From assembly GCF_003226325.1 (NCBI RefSeq), contig NZ_PDOD01000005.1:1-64000 (forward strand): a stretch of 64,000 bases of DNA, in the 5' to 3' direction. The stretch is from Salipaludibacillus keqinensis. GTDB taxonomy: Bacteria > Bacillota > Bacilli > Bacillales > Salisediminibacteriaceae. The notes beneath the pieces were generated by a model. The model was not told the origin of the DNA. It ran no database searches and saw only the letters and a program-made list of their open reading frames with translations. A program made the translations under genes and the position numbers. This document shows, in pieces, positions 56,888 through 64,000 of this stretch (the first letter of the stretch is position 1; each line of letters starts with the position of its first letter).

Positions 56888-57035
56888 TCTCAATCCCCTC
56901 CCTTTTCTTAAAATCAACATATTCAAAAACATGGCATATGAAACGTCAATTACCTATTTATACTGATAGTCCAAACGTTTATTAAATTTGACTAATATAA
57001 ATAAATTAACTTTAAAGAAAAGGAGGTAATTAAAC

Positions 57036-57269
57036 ATGGGAATTAGAGCAAATGGCTGCGACTGTGCGGCATGGGACGAAATCCTTGAGATCGATGACCA
57101 ATATAATGTGACTACTGAAGCAGGTACTGCAGATGCTATAAATAACGCATTTTACAGAGGGACCAATGGGAACTTTCTAATATTTGACCCAACTGGAAAA
57201 GGCTTAGGTTTAATTTATTTTTGCTGTACTAAAATAACTTCTATTCAAGAAGCACCGGGGCCAAATTAA
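57036..57269 (+). CDS. Small Cys-rich protein, possible coat-type
   Basis: I do not recognise this 77-residue gene with certainty. AAAGGAGGTAAT precedes ATG 57036. It has CDC near residue 8-10, FCC near 63-65, and the short segment GNFLIFDPTGKGLG. That segment and the early CxC recall CotY/CotZ coat proteins but the match is weak. The predicted pI is acidic; no signal peptide or membrane segment is evident. It is divergent to the SET and ATP-grasp genes, which fits a spore-associated cassette, but that is inference. Confidence 0.65.
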   Translation: MGIRANGCDCAAWDEILEIDDQYNVTTEAGTADAINNAFYRGTNGNFLIFDPTGKGLGLIYFCCTKITSIQEAPGPN

Positions 57270-57478
57270 TAAAAATGAAAAAAGCTGCAGCAAAACTCGA
57301 ATAATAAATGGCCCTCATCGCTGGTGAGAGTCCACTCCAAGCTTGGCAGTAAGAACTGTTATGAAGGGCAAGAGTGTCTATCGTGAGGTAGAATCTCATG
57401 AAGTTCAAAAACACGAAAAGCCTAATATGGCGATGTTTGTAGACTCTTATGAAGTCGGGTATAACTTCAGTAATCAAA

Positions 57479-57538
57479 GAGCGTAAGAAATAAGTTATTA
57501 AAGCTGCATGTCGCACACTGAAGTTCTCTAAGCATTAA
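57479..57538 (+). pseudogene. Degenerate rpsI 3'-end copy
   Basis: Sixty bases match the final 60 bases of rpsI (55391-55450) in order and length: 47 of 60 are identical, and both end in TAA. The copy begins GAGCGTAAGAAATA like rpsI and has AAAGCTGC and TTCTC in register, but an in-frame TAA and other changes make it non-functional. Weak similarity may extend upstream to about 57340 (GTAAGAACT). It lies 2 kb from the true rpsI end in the same orientation. Confidence 0.85.
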
Positions 57539-57567
57539 TATCCCTTTATCCTTTATACAAAGGGTTC

Positions 57568-57605
57568 AGCCCTCTTTGCTCTTATGGAGCAGGGAGGGCT
57601 TTTTT
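57568..57605 (+). terminator. Terminator after rpsI remnant
   Basis: AGCCCTCTTTGCTC pairs with GAGCAGGGAGGGCT (with wobbles) over five bases, then six T residues. A smaller CCCTTT/AAAGGG hairpin lies just upstream at 57543-57564. It occupies the place a ribosomal-operon terminator would. Confidence 0.9.
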
Positions 57606-57757
57606 GTGGTTTCGTTACATTTGCATACCCCTAGTTAAATTTTCATGTACTGCTGGAACATTTCGGTTGTTTTTTCCTTCGCTTCATCAGTCACGTGAGT
57701 GTGAATATCTATCGTGGTTTTAATATTTTATTCAGAAATGCGCTGCATCGAACTAGT

Positions 57758-57784
57758 GTTTAAAGAAATTCTTATAAAGGAATA
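57758..57784 (+). promoter_or_regulatory. Candidate sigma-B promoter, YdaG-like gene
   Basis: GTTTAA (57758-57763), 15 bp and GGAATA (57779-57784) approximate the sigma-B consensus GTTTAA-N14-GGGTAT. It lies about 35 bp ahead of the gene. YdaG of B. subtilis is sigma-B dependent, which supports the call. Confidence 0.5.
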
Positions 57785-57820
57785 CTATGAATATCTTTAA
57801 AAGAGAAGGGATGTTCAATC

Positions 57821-58240
57821 ATGAATCAACAGGAAATTAAAAATAAAGCAATAGAAGTTTTAGATGGCAATAAAATTGGGACACTGGCTACAGTGAAAGA
57901 TAATAAGCCTCACTCCCGTTATATGACTTTTTATAACGATGATTTTACGCTATTTACCCCAACGAATAAGGAAACGCACAAGGCAGAGGAGATTGAGCAA
58001 AATCCACATGTTCATATTCTTATCGGTTACGAAGGAGAAGGATATGGAGATAAATATTTAGAGATTGAAGGAAAAGCAAAAATTCGTGATTCAGTGGATC
58101 TTAAGCAAGATATTTGGAAGGATAAATTTGAGAAATGGTTTGATGGGGTGGACGACCCTGAATTTATCGTTTTAGAAATTAAGCCAACAGCTATTCGCTT
58201 AATGAACAGTGGTGAAAAGGCGAAAACTGTAGATATATAG
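57821..58240 (+). CDS. ydaG: General stress protein 26-like (YdaG family)
   Basis: This 139-residue protein looks like a split-barrel flavin-binding protein of the pyridoxamine phosphate oxidase-like type, close to B. subtilis YdaG. It has GTLATVKDNKPHSRYMTF near residues 20-38 and FTLFTPTNKETHKA near 47-60. GAAGGGATG precedes the ATG. It is probably cytosolic and stress-induced. A terminator follows. Confidence 0.85.
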   Translation: MNQQEIKNKAIEVLDGNKIGTLATVKDNKPHSRYMTFYNDDFTLFTPTNKETHKAEEIEQNPHVHILIGYEGEGYGDKYLEIEGKAKIRDSVDLKQDIWKDKFEKWFDGVDDPEFIVLEIKPTAIRLMNSGEKAKTVDI

Positions 58241-58321
58241 TAATACTTTAATATAAAAATAAAACGTGAAGTTGTAAATTCTCATGTGTAACGAAACAAA
58301 TGATACCTAGTTCCACTCCCA

Positions 58322-58349
58322 AAGTAGGCTCGTCTGAGTCTGCTTTTTT
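58322..58349 (+). terminator. Terminator after YdaG-like gene
   Basis: AAGTAGGCTC pairs with GAGTCTGCTT (two wobbles) over GTCT, followed by T residues. Confidence 0.75.
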
Positions 58350-58565
58350 CCGTTCCAAAATGATCATCGAACTATTTAATCTAAGTTAAAACGATTTACT
58401 TAATACGGGTAGTTACCAAAAAGTTCAACAAAGTATTTTAAACAAAGGAAAAATGTCGCTTATGTCGAATGGAGTAAGGACATCATTTTATACCGTTTTA
58501 CCGTAACTCGATAAAAATTCATAATCAGAATGAATGACTTATTTTTTACTAAGAGGTGAGCACAC
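58350..58565. other. Gap ahead of the ABC ATPase
   Basis: The gap from 58241 exceeds 300 bases and includes the terminator. A sigma-B-like site, GTTAAA (58385-58390), 16 bp and GGGTAG (58407-58412), lies about 150 bp ahead of the next gene. A short 17-codon reading frame begins at ATG 58453 behind AAAGGAAAA and ends just before 58510; it may be a leader peptide or chance. No other coding sequence is visible. Confidence 0.4.
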
Positions 58566-59354
58566 ATGACGTCAGGCCCCATTATCTCATTAAAGAACAT
58601 TAATATTATTCGTAACAAAAAATCCTTGTTAAAAAACGTTTCTTGGAATATACATAAAAATCAGCACTGGGCGATTCTAGGATTGAATGGCGCAGGGAAA
58701 ACGACACTTCTTAAAATTCTCACTTGTTATTTGTGGCCGACAACAGGGACCATAGATGTCCTTGGAAATCGCTATGGCAAAGTGAATATTCATGAAGTCA
58801 GAAGATCAATTGGATGGGTGAGTACTGCGCTTGATCAGCAATTACAAGATCATTCGCAAGATTCTGCTTTGGAGATCGTTCTGAGTGGGAAGTATGCGTC
58901 AATTGGCTTGTATGATGCAGTGTCAGAACAGGATAAGCAAGAAGCGATGAGATTGCTGGATAAGTTTAATATTTCACATTTAGCTCATGAACCTTTAACA
59001 ATTTTTTCACAAGGGGAGAGAAAAAAAGTATTGCTGGCTAGAGCGTGGATGTCAAAATTAAAATTGCTCATTTTGGACGAACCTTGTGCGGGATTAGATA
59101 TTCGTTCTCGAGAAGAATTTCTCTCCACTTTAGAAAAATTGAGTCAAGAGGAAGAAGCGCCGACAATGATATTTGTGACTCACCACGTAGAGGAAATTAT
59201 TTCACCTATTAGCGATATTTTACTCTTGCGTCAAGGGGAAGTTATTGCAGCTGGAAAAAAGGAAGAGACTCTCACAGAAGAAAATCTATCAGCGACATTC
59301 GACTTGCCAATCCAAGTGCACTGGCGAAATGCTCGTCCTTGGATTAGCGTATGA
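58566..59354 (+). CDS. ABC transporter ATPase, YlmA type
   Basis: This 262-residue ATPase has Walker A GLNGAGKTT (about 39-47), Walker B LLILDEPCAGLD, and the signature FSQGERKKV in place of LSGGQ, a known variant of the YlmA/ModF-like group. No membrane partner lies beside it. The substrate is unknown. TAAGAGGTGAG precedes the ATG. It resembles B. subtilis YlmA in size and layout. Confidence 0.87.
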   Translation: MTSGPIISLKNINIIRNKKSLLKNVSWNIHKNQHWAILGLNGAGKTTLLKILTCYLWPTTGTIDVLGNRYGKVNIHEVRRSIGWVSTALDQQLQDHSQDSALEIVLSGKYASIGLYDAVSEQDKQEAMRLLDKFNISHLAHEPLTIFSQGERKKVLLARAWMSKLKLLILDEPCAGLDIRSREEFLSTLEKLSQEEEAPTMIFVTHHVEEIISPISDILLLRQGEVIAAGKKEETLTEENLSATFDLPIQVHWRNARPWISV

Positions 59355-59479
59355 TTTCCTGAGGTTGAAGTTTCACCATGTGCCTCTCGGATATTGTTAA
59401 GATAGTTAAACGATGTTTTAAATGGAAAGAACCCACGTCACGTATACAGGGCGAAACCCCTCGCTTTCAAAAAGGTCTA

Positions 59480-59629
59480 ATGGAACAGCAAGTAGCTGTG
59501 GCAAAAACTAGTGGTTGAAGCGTGGTACGAGAAGTCCTATCAAAAACTGTACCAAGCGCTCAAGTAGCCAAAGATATCCTTGACGACTAAATTGAAGTAA
59601 ACAAAGATTTCTGGCCAAAGTTGCAATAG
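59480..59629 (+). pseudogene. Possible decayed coding sequence
   Basis: A frame from ATG 59480 reads with two in-frame stops (TGA at 59516 and TAA at 59588) to TAG at 59627. Its segments, such as VAKDILDD and NKDFWPKL, look protein-like. Another frame gives WYEKSYQKLYQALK before a stop. I cannot match either to a family. The rest of 59355-59777 holds no clear gene. Confidence 0.3.
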
Positions 59630-59712
59630 AAAATTACAGATAACTGCGGCAGTGTTGCCTAAAGAAGACAAATCATTTTTCATTACAACTATTTAGCCGC
59701 CTCTAAAACAGT

Positions 59713-59738
59713 GTTTAACTTAAGATAAAACAGGCAAA
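59713..59738 (+). promoter_or_regulatory. Weak sigma-B-like promoter
   Basis: GTTTAA (59713-59718), 14 bp, then GGCAAA (59733-59738). The -35 element and spacing fit sigma-B, but the -10 fits poorly. Confidence 0.35.
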
Positions 59739-59777
59739 TACCTTATGTAATAACTATTATATAAGGAGGACGCCTTT

Positions 59778-59978
59778 GTGAAAATCGGTATGGTAGCAGT
59801 CTTTGCGATATTGGCCGCCATTCATTTATCGATGAGAGAGTATCCCTTTGGAGGTACAACGCAGACGGTTTTAGATATTTTGATGATTGTCTTTGCGGCT
59901 ATAGTTGTGGGAACCCTGATTACATCGTTGACAGCCAAGAAACAGAATGAGGCAGATCCACCGGGAGACCCAAGATAA
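59778..59978 (+). CDS. Small membrane protein
   Basis: The 66-residue protein has two hydrophobic segments (about 3-18 and 28-50) and a short hydrophilic tail QNEADPPGDPR. GTG 59778 follows ATAAGGAGGAC, a good ribosome site. I know no function. A terminator follows its stop. Confidence 0.75.
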   Translation: MKIGMVAVFAILAAIHLSMREYPFGGTTQTVLDILMIVFAAIVVGTLITSLTAKKQNEADPPGDPR

Positions 59979-60030
59979 AGTAAGAATATTAGGCTCATCG
60001 ATAGAATTTTTAATATAGAGGATCAACCTA

Positions 60031-60060
60031 AAAGAGCTGTGATGTATACAGCTCTTTTTT
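60031..60060 (+). terminator. Terminator after small membrane protein
   Basis: AAAGAGCTGT pairs with ACAGCTCTTT over GATGTAT, followed by T residues. Confidence 0.9.
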
Positions 60061-60112
60061 GATGTAAAAAAAGAGTAGAGGTTTGAAATCGTCTTTAGTA
60101 TTTGTCAAAAAC

Positions 60113-60138
60113 GTTTAAGTGATATCACCGGTGGGAAG
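60113..60138 (+). promoter_or_regulatory. Candidate sigma-B promoter, SDR gene
   Basis: GTTTAA (60113-60118), 14 bp, GGGAAG (60133-60138): a near-consensus sigma-B promoter, about 40 bp ahead of the gene. The spacer holds the palindrome GTGATATCAC. Confidence 0.55.
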
Positions 60139-60179
60139 AAACAACTATGTCATGAGACATTCAGAAGGAGGACATAATC

Positions 60180-60965
60180 ATGAGTAAAACTATTTTTATA
60201 ACAGGTGCAGGAAGCGGTTTAGGAAAAGGAACAGCTATTGGCCTTGCCAAAAAAGGTCATAAAGTCATTGCATCTGTTGAGATTATTTCTCAAGTGACAA
60301 GTCTACGGGAAGAAGCGGAAAAAGCAGGCGTGGACCTGGAAGTTATAAAGTTAGACATCACGAATAAACGGGATCAACAATTAATTGAGGACTATGATTA
60401 CGATGTCTTTGTGGCTAACGCCGCCATTGGAGAGGGTGGCCCAATCTCAGAAATCCCAGTCGACAGAGTCAGGGCGATCTATGAGACAAATGTATTTAGC
60501 ACTTTAGAAAATGCACAAATTGCCGCGAAAAAATTTGTGAAAAAGAAACAAGGTAAAATTATCTTCTTAAGCTCTATTGTAGGGATTGTAGCAATGCCTT
60601 ACTTAGGGGCGTATAGTTCATCAAAGCATGCCATAGAAGCTATCGCCAAAACAATGAAAGCGGAATTAGAAGAGTTTGGTGTTCAAGTGGCAACAATTAA
60701 TCCAGGACCATTTGAAACAGGATTTAATGACCGAATGTTTGAAGAAAAATCGAAATGGTTTGAAAATGAAAACCACTTTACGAAAAAAGAATCGATGGAA
60801 GAAACAGAAAAAATCTTGGATGAACAATATGATCCGAAAAATATGATAGACAAAATGGTGGAAGTCATTGAGTCCGATAGGCATCATTTTCGAACAGCCT
60901 ATCCTCAAGAAACAGAGGATAACATGAAAAGTTATGAACAGGAAACTTGGGAATCGAAAGTATAG
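60180..60965 (+). CDS. Short-chain dehydrogenase/reductase
   Basis: This 261-residue NAD(P)-dependent oxidoreductase has TGAGSGLG (about 8-15), NAAIG near 81, a catalytic Ser in LSSIVG and YSSSK (Tyr/Lys pair near 143-147). The substrate is unknown; several SDRs in Bacillus are general stress proteins. AGAAGGAGGAC precedes the ATG. It is a single-gene unit with its own terminator. Confidence 0.9.
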   Translation: MSKTIFITGAGSGLGKGTAIGLAKKGHKVIASVEIISQVTSLREEAEKAGVDLEVIKLDITNKRDQQLIEDYDYDVFVANAAIGEGGPISEIPVDRVRAIYETNVFSTLENAQIAAKKFVKKKQGKIIFLSSIVGIVAMPYLGAYSSSKHAIEAIAKTMKAELEEFGVQVATINPGPFETGFNDRMFEEKSKWFENENHFTKKESMEETEKILDEQYDPKNMIDKMVEVIESDRHHFRTAYPQETEDNMKSYEQETWESKV

Positions 60966-60993
60966 TTCGATTTAATTTAAATTTGTTATATTC

Positions 60994-61026
60994 AAACAGC
61001 ATCCTTAAATAGGGTGCTGTTTTTTA
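60994..61026 (+). terminator. Terminator after SDR gene
   Basis: AACAGCATCC pairs with GGGTGCTGTT (one wobble) over TTAAATA, followed by T residues. Confidence 0.9.
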
Positions 61027-61062
61027 TATGAAAATACAGACCTAATCTACCTTTAGGAAGCT

Positions 61063-61197
61063 TTGTACATTACAAAAACAACTAGTTATTTAATAAAGTG
61101 GTGTGCCCGGCATGTTAATCAACTTGGTGTGACTGTTTTTATTCCTTTTGATAGGTATTTAGAAACATATCACAGCAAGGAAATGAATCATTTTTGA
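61063..61197 (+). other. Orphan 44-codon reading frame
   Basis: A frame beginning at TTG 61063 gives 44 residues with a protein-like composition, including HVNQLGVTVFIPFDRYLETY. There is no ribosome site and I know no homologue; it may be the end of a decayed gene. It sits in the gap 61027-61448, which has no other gene. Confidence 0.25.
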
Positions 61198-61340
61198 GTT
61201 AAACACAGTGATTATAGTGGTAAATTCTCAATATTCTAGGGGAGATGGTTCATCTTTTATCGAGGAATATAGTGACATTATTTTTTGGGCGTTAATTCGA
61301 CATAATTCTTGTTATATTTAAGTAAATAGCCTGATTAATG

Positions 61341-61384
61341 TTCGAAATATTTCGAAATTAAGCGAATGTTTCGTATAGCGAAAC
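61341..61384. promoter_or_regulatory. Palindromic sites ahead of LVIVD gene
   Basis: A perfect 16-bp palindrome, TTCGAAATATTTCGAA (61341-61356), is followed by GTTTCG-N5-CGAAAC (61368-61384). A TATACT hexamer lies at 61399-61404 with no good -35 at the expected distance, so an activator or repressor may act here. The regulator is unknown. Confidence 0.55.
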
Positions 61385-61448
61385 AATGGCTTGTTCTATA
61401 TACTTTGGACTGTAAGGCCCCACTTATTTTTGAAGGAGGAGTTATAAT

Positions 61449-62870
61449 TTGAAGAAAAAGAACCAAGTTTTTTTGACGTCAGTGCTTGCAGGAACACTTG
61501 TGTTAAGCTCGATTGCCCCGGCAGGATTTGCTCATGATGCATTAGATGGAAGCTCAAAAGGTGAACGCATGCCATTTGACCATGATGCTTTGGAGATGCT
61601 CGGTGATCCAGCAGAAGAGGGCTCTAAAAATCTTAAGTTTTTACACGAAGCAGGGTCTGCTCAAATTCAAGAGATGGATGGGGTTCAGAACAACACAGCT
61701 GATGTATACGCTCATAAAGGATTTGCATATCTTGGAACACATACAGCAAACGGTGCGAACGGAGGAGTGCGGATTTTCGATTTAAAGGATCCTAAAAACC
61801 CACAAGAAATTGCACAATTTGCACATGATGTTCCTCATACATGGCAAGAAAAAGTCATCGTAAAAAGTGTAAATACCCCTAATTTTAAAGGAGATCTGGC
61901 AGTAGTAAGCCTTCAGCAAACGTCACGAAATAATGCCAATCGTCCAGACAGCATCGGAGGAGCCTTACTTTACGACGTGACTGATCCTTATAATCCCGAA
62001 AGAATAGGGTTTTATGAATTAGATCGCCGGATTACCGGTACGCATGAATTATACTTAACGACTCAAGGAAATCAAGCCCTAATGCTTTTATCTAATCCTT
62101 ATGCTGATTACTATACGGGTGGTGCTGAAAGAGATTTTCAGATTATTGATGTAAGTGATCCGACAAATCCGGAAAAACTATGGGAATTCGATCCACGAGA
62201 ACTTGCTGAAGTTGATGAAAATTTTAACGGATATCATTGGAGCTCTCCAGATGGTAAAACAAGACCTGTGTTTAATCATAGTGTCATTACAGATAATAAC
62301 GGCCAGTATGCGTATGTATCGATGTGGGATTTAGGCACAGTTATTTTCGATATTCGAGACCCTGAAAATGCGAAGTATCTTGGCAGAACAGAATTTGCCG
62401 ATGATCAAAAAGGTGCTGCACACTCTGCTGCCTTAGCAAGAGGTGGAACAGTTTTGATTGAAACGCGTGAAGTGGCTAGTCCTCACGGTGCTGGTTATGA
62501 GAGTGCATACGGGTATACTCGTATTTTCGACATTAAAGACAAAACAAATCCTGTTTTATTAAGTGAATTCACAACAGATTTAACGTATGATTTTTCTACG
62601 CCAGTGAATACATTTGCGAAAACGGTACATGATCCGAAAGTACAAGGAAATACCCTTTACCTGTCCTACTACTCTGGAGGAGTTATTTCTGTAGATATAA
62701 CCAATCCGAGTGAACCGGTTGAAATCGGTCGTTACACACCGGATCAAGCCGACGTTTGGGGCGTATTTGTTGATAGAAACTATGTCCTAGCTTCAGACAT
62801 GGGCCAAGGATTAAAGGTCTTGTTGAAAAACAACGACAACCGTTCAAATAACAACCGTTTGAATAATTAA
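61449..62870 (+). CDS. Secreted LVIVD-repeat beta-propeller protein
   Basis: The TTG at 61449 follows GAAGGAGGAG. A signal peptide (KKKNQ basic start, hydrophobic run about 9-22, cleavage near PAGFA-HD) is followed by LVIVD-type propeller repeats such as GVRIFDLKDPKNPQEI, FQIIDVSDPTNPEK, and VISVDITNPSEPVEIG. There is no LPXTG or other wall anchor, and the Asn/Arg-rich tail is disordered. The 473-residue protein is probably extracellular. Family function is not established. Confidence 0.88.
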   Translation: MKKKNQVFLTSVLAGTLVLSSIAPAGFAHDALDGSSKGERMPFDHDALEMLGDPAEEGSKNLKFLHEAGSAQIQEMDGVQNNTADVYAHKGFAYLGTHTANGANGGVRIFDLKDPKNPQEIAQFAHDVPHTWQEKVIVKSVNTPNFKGDLAVVSLQQTSRNNANRPDSIGGALLYDVTDPYNPERIGFYELDRRITGTHELYLTTQGNQALMLLSNPYADYYTGGAERDFQIIDVSDPTNPEKLWEFDPRELAEVDENFNGYHWSSPDGKTRPVFNHSVITDNNGQYAYVSMWDLGTVIFDIRDPENAKYLGRTEFADDQKGAAHSAALARGGTVLIETREVASPHGAGYESAYGYTRIFDIKDKTNPVLLSEFTTDLTYDFSTPVNTFAKTVHDPKVQGNTLYLSYYSGGVISVDITNPSEPVEIGRYTPDQADVWGVFVDRNYVLASDMGQGLKVLLKNNDNRSNNNRLNN

Positions 62871-62897
62871 GTATTTGAAGAAGTAATGCATGATTAA

Positions 62898-62937
62898 TAG
62901 ACGCCCTGAAATGAAATCGGGGCGTCTATTTTTTTAC
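62898..62937. terminator. Terminator between convergent genes
   Basis: AGACGCCC pairs with GGGGCGTCT over about ten bases, followed by T residues on the plus strand. It lies between the convergent LVIVD and UbiD genes and may serve both. Confidence 0.85.
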
Positions 62938-62949
62938 AAGGTTTTCATC

Positions 62950-64000
62950 TTACTTCACGTTCAATTCACCCAAACTAGCCCCTTTAACAAAGAATCTTTC
63001 GATGTTTTTTTCAACAGTAGGGTCTGGAATGAGCGGGGGAGCGTGATGCGGCTTGATACGAGCATCAATGATCATACTGTCACAGCCCCAATGCTTGTTT
63101 TGATAAGTGCTATTAATCCCGTGAATATCATGAGATGGATTACTTCTCGTAAACGTTGCCCAAAAGAAATTACTCATGTTTTCGCTCAGGAATTCGCTTC
63201 CGTCACAGACAACTATCATCGGGCATGAGGGAATGTCTCCAATAGCGTCCGACATAGCGTTAAATTCCTTGCTCGCATTGTCGTGGTCTTTAAATTCCGG
63301 TCCTTCGATAGCCACTACCCCTGGCATGACTAACCTTGGATGTTTAAACCCTTCTAATTGATGAAACGCTTCAGGAACCTCTGTACACAAATCCCTTTTT
63401 TTATCACCATAGGCGGCGATAACTACCTTACTCCCACTATTTAAGCCTTCACCAGAGTAATCTAGCGTATCAATAGTCGTCTTTGTCTGAAAGTGAAGGT
63501 CGCGCTGTAAGTCAATTCGTTCTAAGATGTGGGTTAGAAAATCCACTTCTCTGTGTGTATCCAATGGTGTTTCCTGTTCAGCGGTAATGAATAAAAACTT
63601 GGCTAAACTTAATTGTCCAGTTCCTAAAATCCGGTTAGCAATTGTCAGTAATTCCGCTGGTCGCTTCACTTCTTCAAAAGGAGTGTATCGTTCACTTCCA
63701 ATCGCAAACAGCAACGGGTGAACACCGGCAGCGTCGATGGCGTGTACTTCTTTTACCCCTGGAATCTCCTGCTTGACCGCATCACCAGTGATCTCGTGGA
63801 TGATAGCGCCAAAAGACGTATCTTCTTGAGGAGGGCGACCGACGACGGTGAACGGTAAAATCGCCTTTTCTTTTGCGTACACTTTATGTACTTTCATGAC
63901 AGGAAATTCATGTGTCAAACTATAATAGCCAAGGTGATCTCCGAATGGTCCTTCTGGTTTGGTGTCTTCTGGATGTATTTCTCCAGTGATGACGAAATCC
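62950..64000 (-). CDS. UbiD-family decarboxylase, C-terminal part
   Basis: The gene starts beyond the right edge; only the C-terminal part is seen, about 350 residues. UbiD enzymes decarboxylate aromatic or unsaturated acids with prenylated FMN. At the window edge the frame reads EGPFGDHLGYYS, the UbiD active-site region, then FTVVGRPPQEDTSFGAIIHE. The long C-terminus suggests a large UbiD form, larger than the E. coli enzyme. It could act on menaquinone or other aromatic acids. No UbiX is in the window. Confidence 0.85.
   Translation of the reverse strand, partial: DFVITGEIHPEDTKPEGPFGDHLGYYSLTHEFPVMKVHKVYAKEKAILPFTVVGRPPQEDTSFGAIIHEITGDAVKQEIPGVKEVHAIDAAGVHPLLFAIGSERYTPFEEVKRPAELLTIANRILGTGQLSLAKFLFITAEQETPLDTHREVDFLTHILERIDLQRDLHFQTKTTIDTLDYSGEGLNSGSKVVIAAYGDKKRDLCTEVPEAFHQLEGFKHPRLVMPGVVAIEGPEFKDHDNASKEFNAMSDAIGDIPSCPMIVVCDGSEFLSENMSNFFWATFTRSNPSHDIHGINSTYQNKHWGCDSMIIDARIKPHHAPPLIPDPTVEKNIERFFVKGASLGELNVK

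Noticed and set aside
57241-57516. A 91-residue minus-strand reading frame overlapping the rpsI remnant
   Set aside because: It has no ribosome site and overlaps decayed rpsI DNA antisense; no family features are visible.
55451-57567. A complete integrative element beside rpsI
   Set aside because: No integrase, relaxase or phage gene is seen between the rpsI ends, and the second end is too diverged to be an active attachment site.
62890-63228. A 112-residue plus-strand reading frame
   Set aside because: It is antisense to the UbiD gene and overlaps the intergenic terminator; no ribosome site.

Overview
The window is a contiguous piece of a Bacillaceae chromosome (Bacillota). Gene order matches the Bacillus subtilis region from ctsR through rpsI almost gene for gene. 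The proteins are Bacillus-like, TTG and GTG starts with strong AAGGAGG sites are common, and sporulation genes (sigH, a spore-coat-type ATP-grasp gene) are present. Divergence from B. subtilis and the look of the accessory proteins suggest a halophilic or marine relative such as Halobacillus, Thalassobacillus or Pontibacillus; the genus is inference only.

Layout. 1-170: the 5S rRNA that ends an rRNA operon. 476-1210: an MgtC-type membrane protein. 1233-5938: the CtsR-controlled ctsR-mcsA-mcsB-clpC protein quality-control operon. 6116-11069: radA, disA, yacL, ispD, ispF (DNA repair, c-di-AMP, isoprenoids). 11184-16832: gltX, a cysteine T-box, cysE-cysS, mrnC, rlmB, rae1 (tRNA charging, cysteine synthesis, RNA processing). 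16969-22223: sigH, rpmG-secE-nusG, L11-L1, L10-L12, an rRNA methyltransferase. 22683-29873: rpoB-rpoC. 29957-34790: the str operon. 34896-35723: an unfamiliar membrane protein inserted between tuf and the S10 operon. 35981-51008: the S10, spc and alpha ribosomal protein operons with secY, adk, map, infA and rpoA. 51167-55450: ecfA1-ecfA2-ecfT, truA, rplM-rpsI.

From 55.5 kb to the end the window is accessory: a YheC/YheD-like ATP-grasp gene and a SET-domain gene on the minus strand, a divergent small Cys-rich protein, a degraded 60-bp copy of the rpsI 3' end, a YdaG-like stress protein, an orphan YlmA-type ABC ATPase, a small membrane protein, a short-chain dehydrogenase, a secreted LVIVD-repeat protein, and the C-terminal part of a UbiD-family decarboxylase running off the right edge. 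Intergenic DNA here is longer and holds decayed coding sequence.

Regulation visible in the DNA: tandem CtsR heptads, a Cys-specific T-box, L10, L13 and S10 leaders, several strong sigma-A promoters, candidate sigma-B promoters ahead of the stress-type accessory genes, and several unassigned RNA folds (rplK-rplA, rpsG-fusA, rpsK-rpoA, the rpoB leader). The most unusual points are the rpsI remnant that, with the true rpsI end, flanks a roughly 2-kb spore-type cassette; that cassette's ATP-grasp, SET and small-protein combination; and the hairpin that appears to bridge a far-upstream Shine-Dalgarno site to the nusG start. No clearly new biological system was proven from sequence alone.
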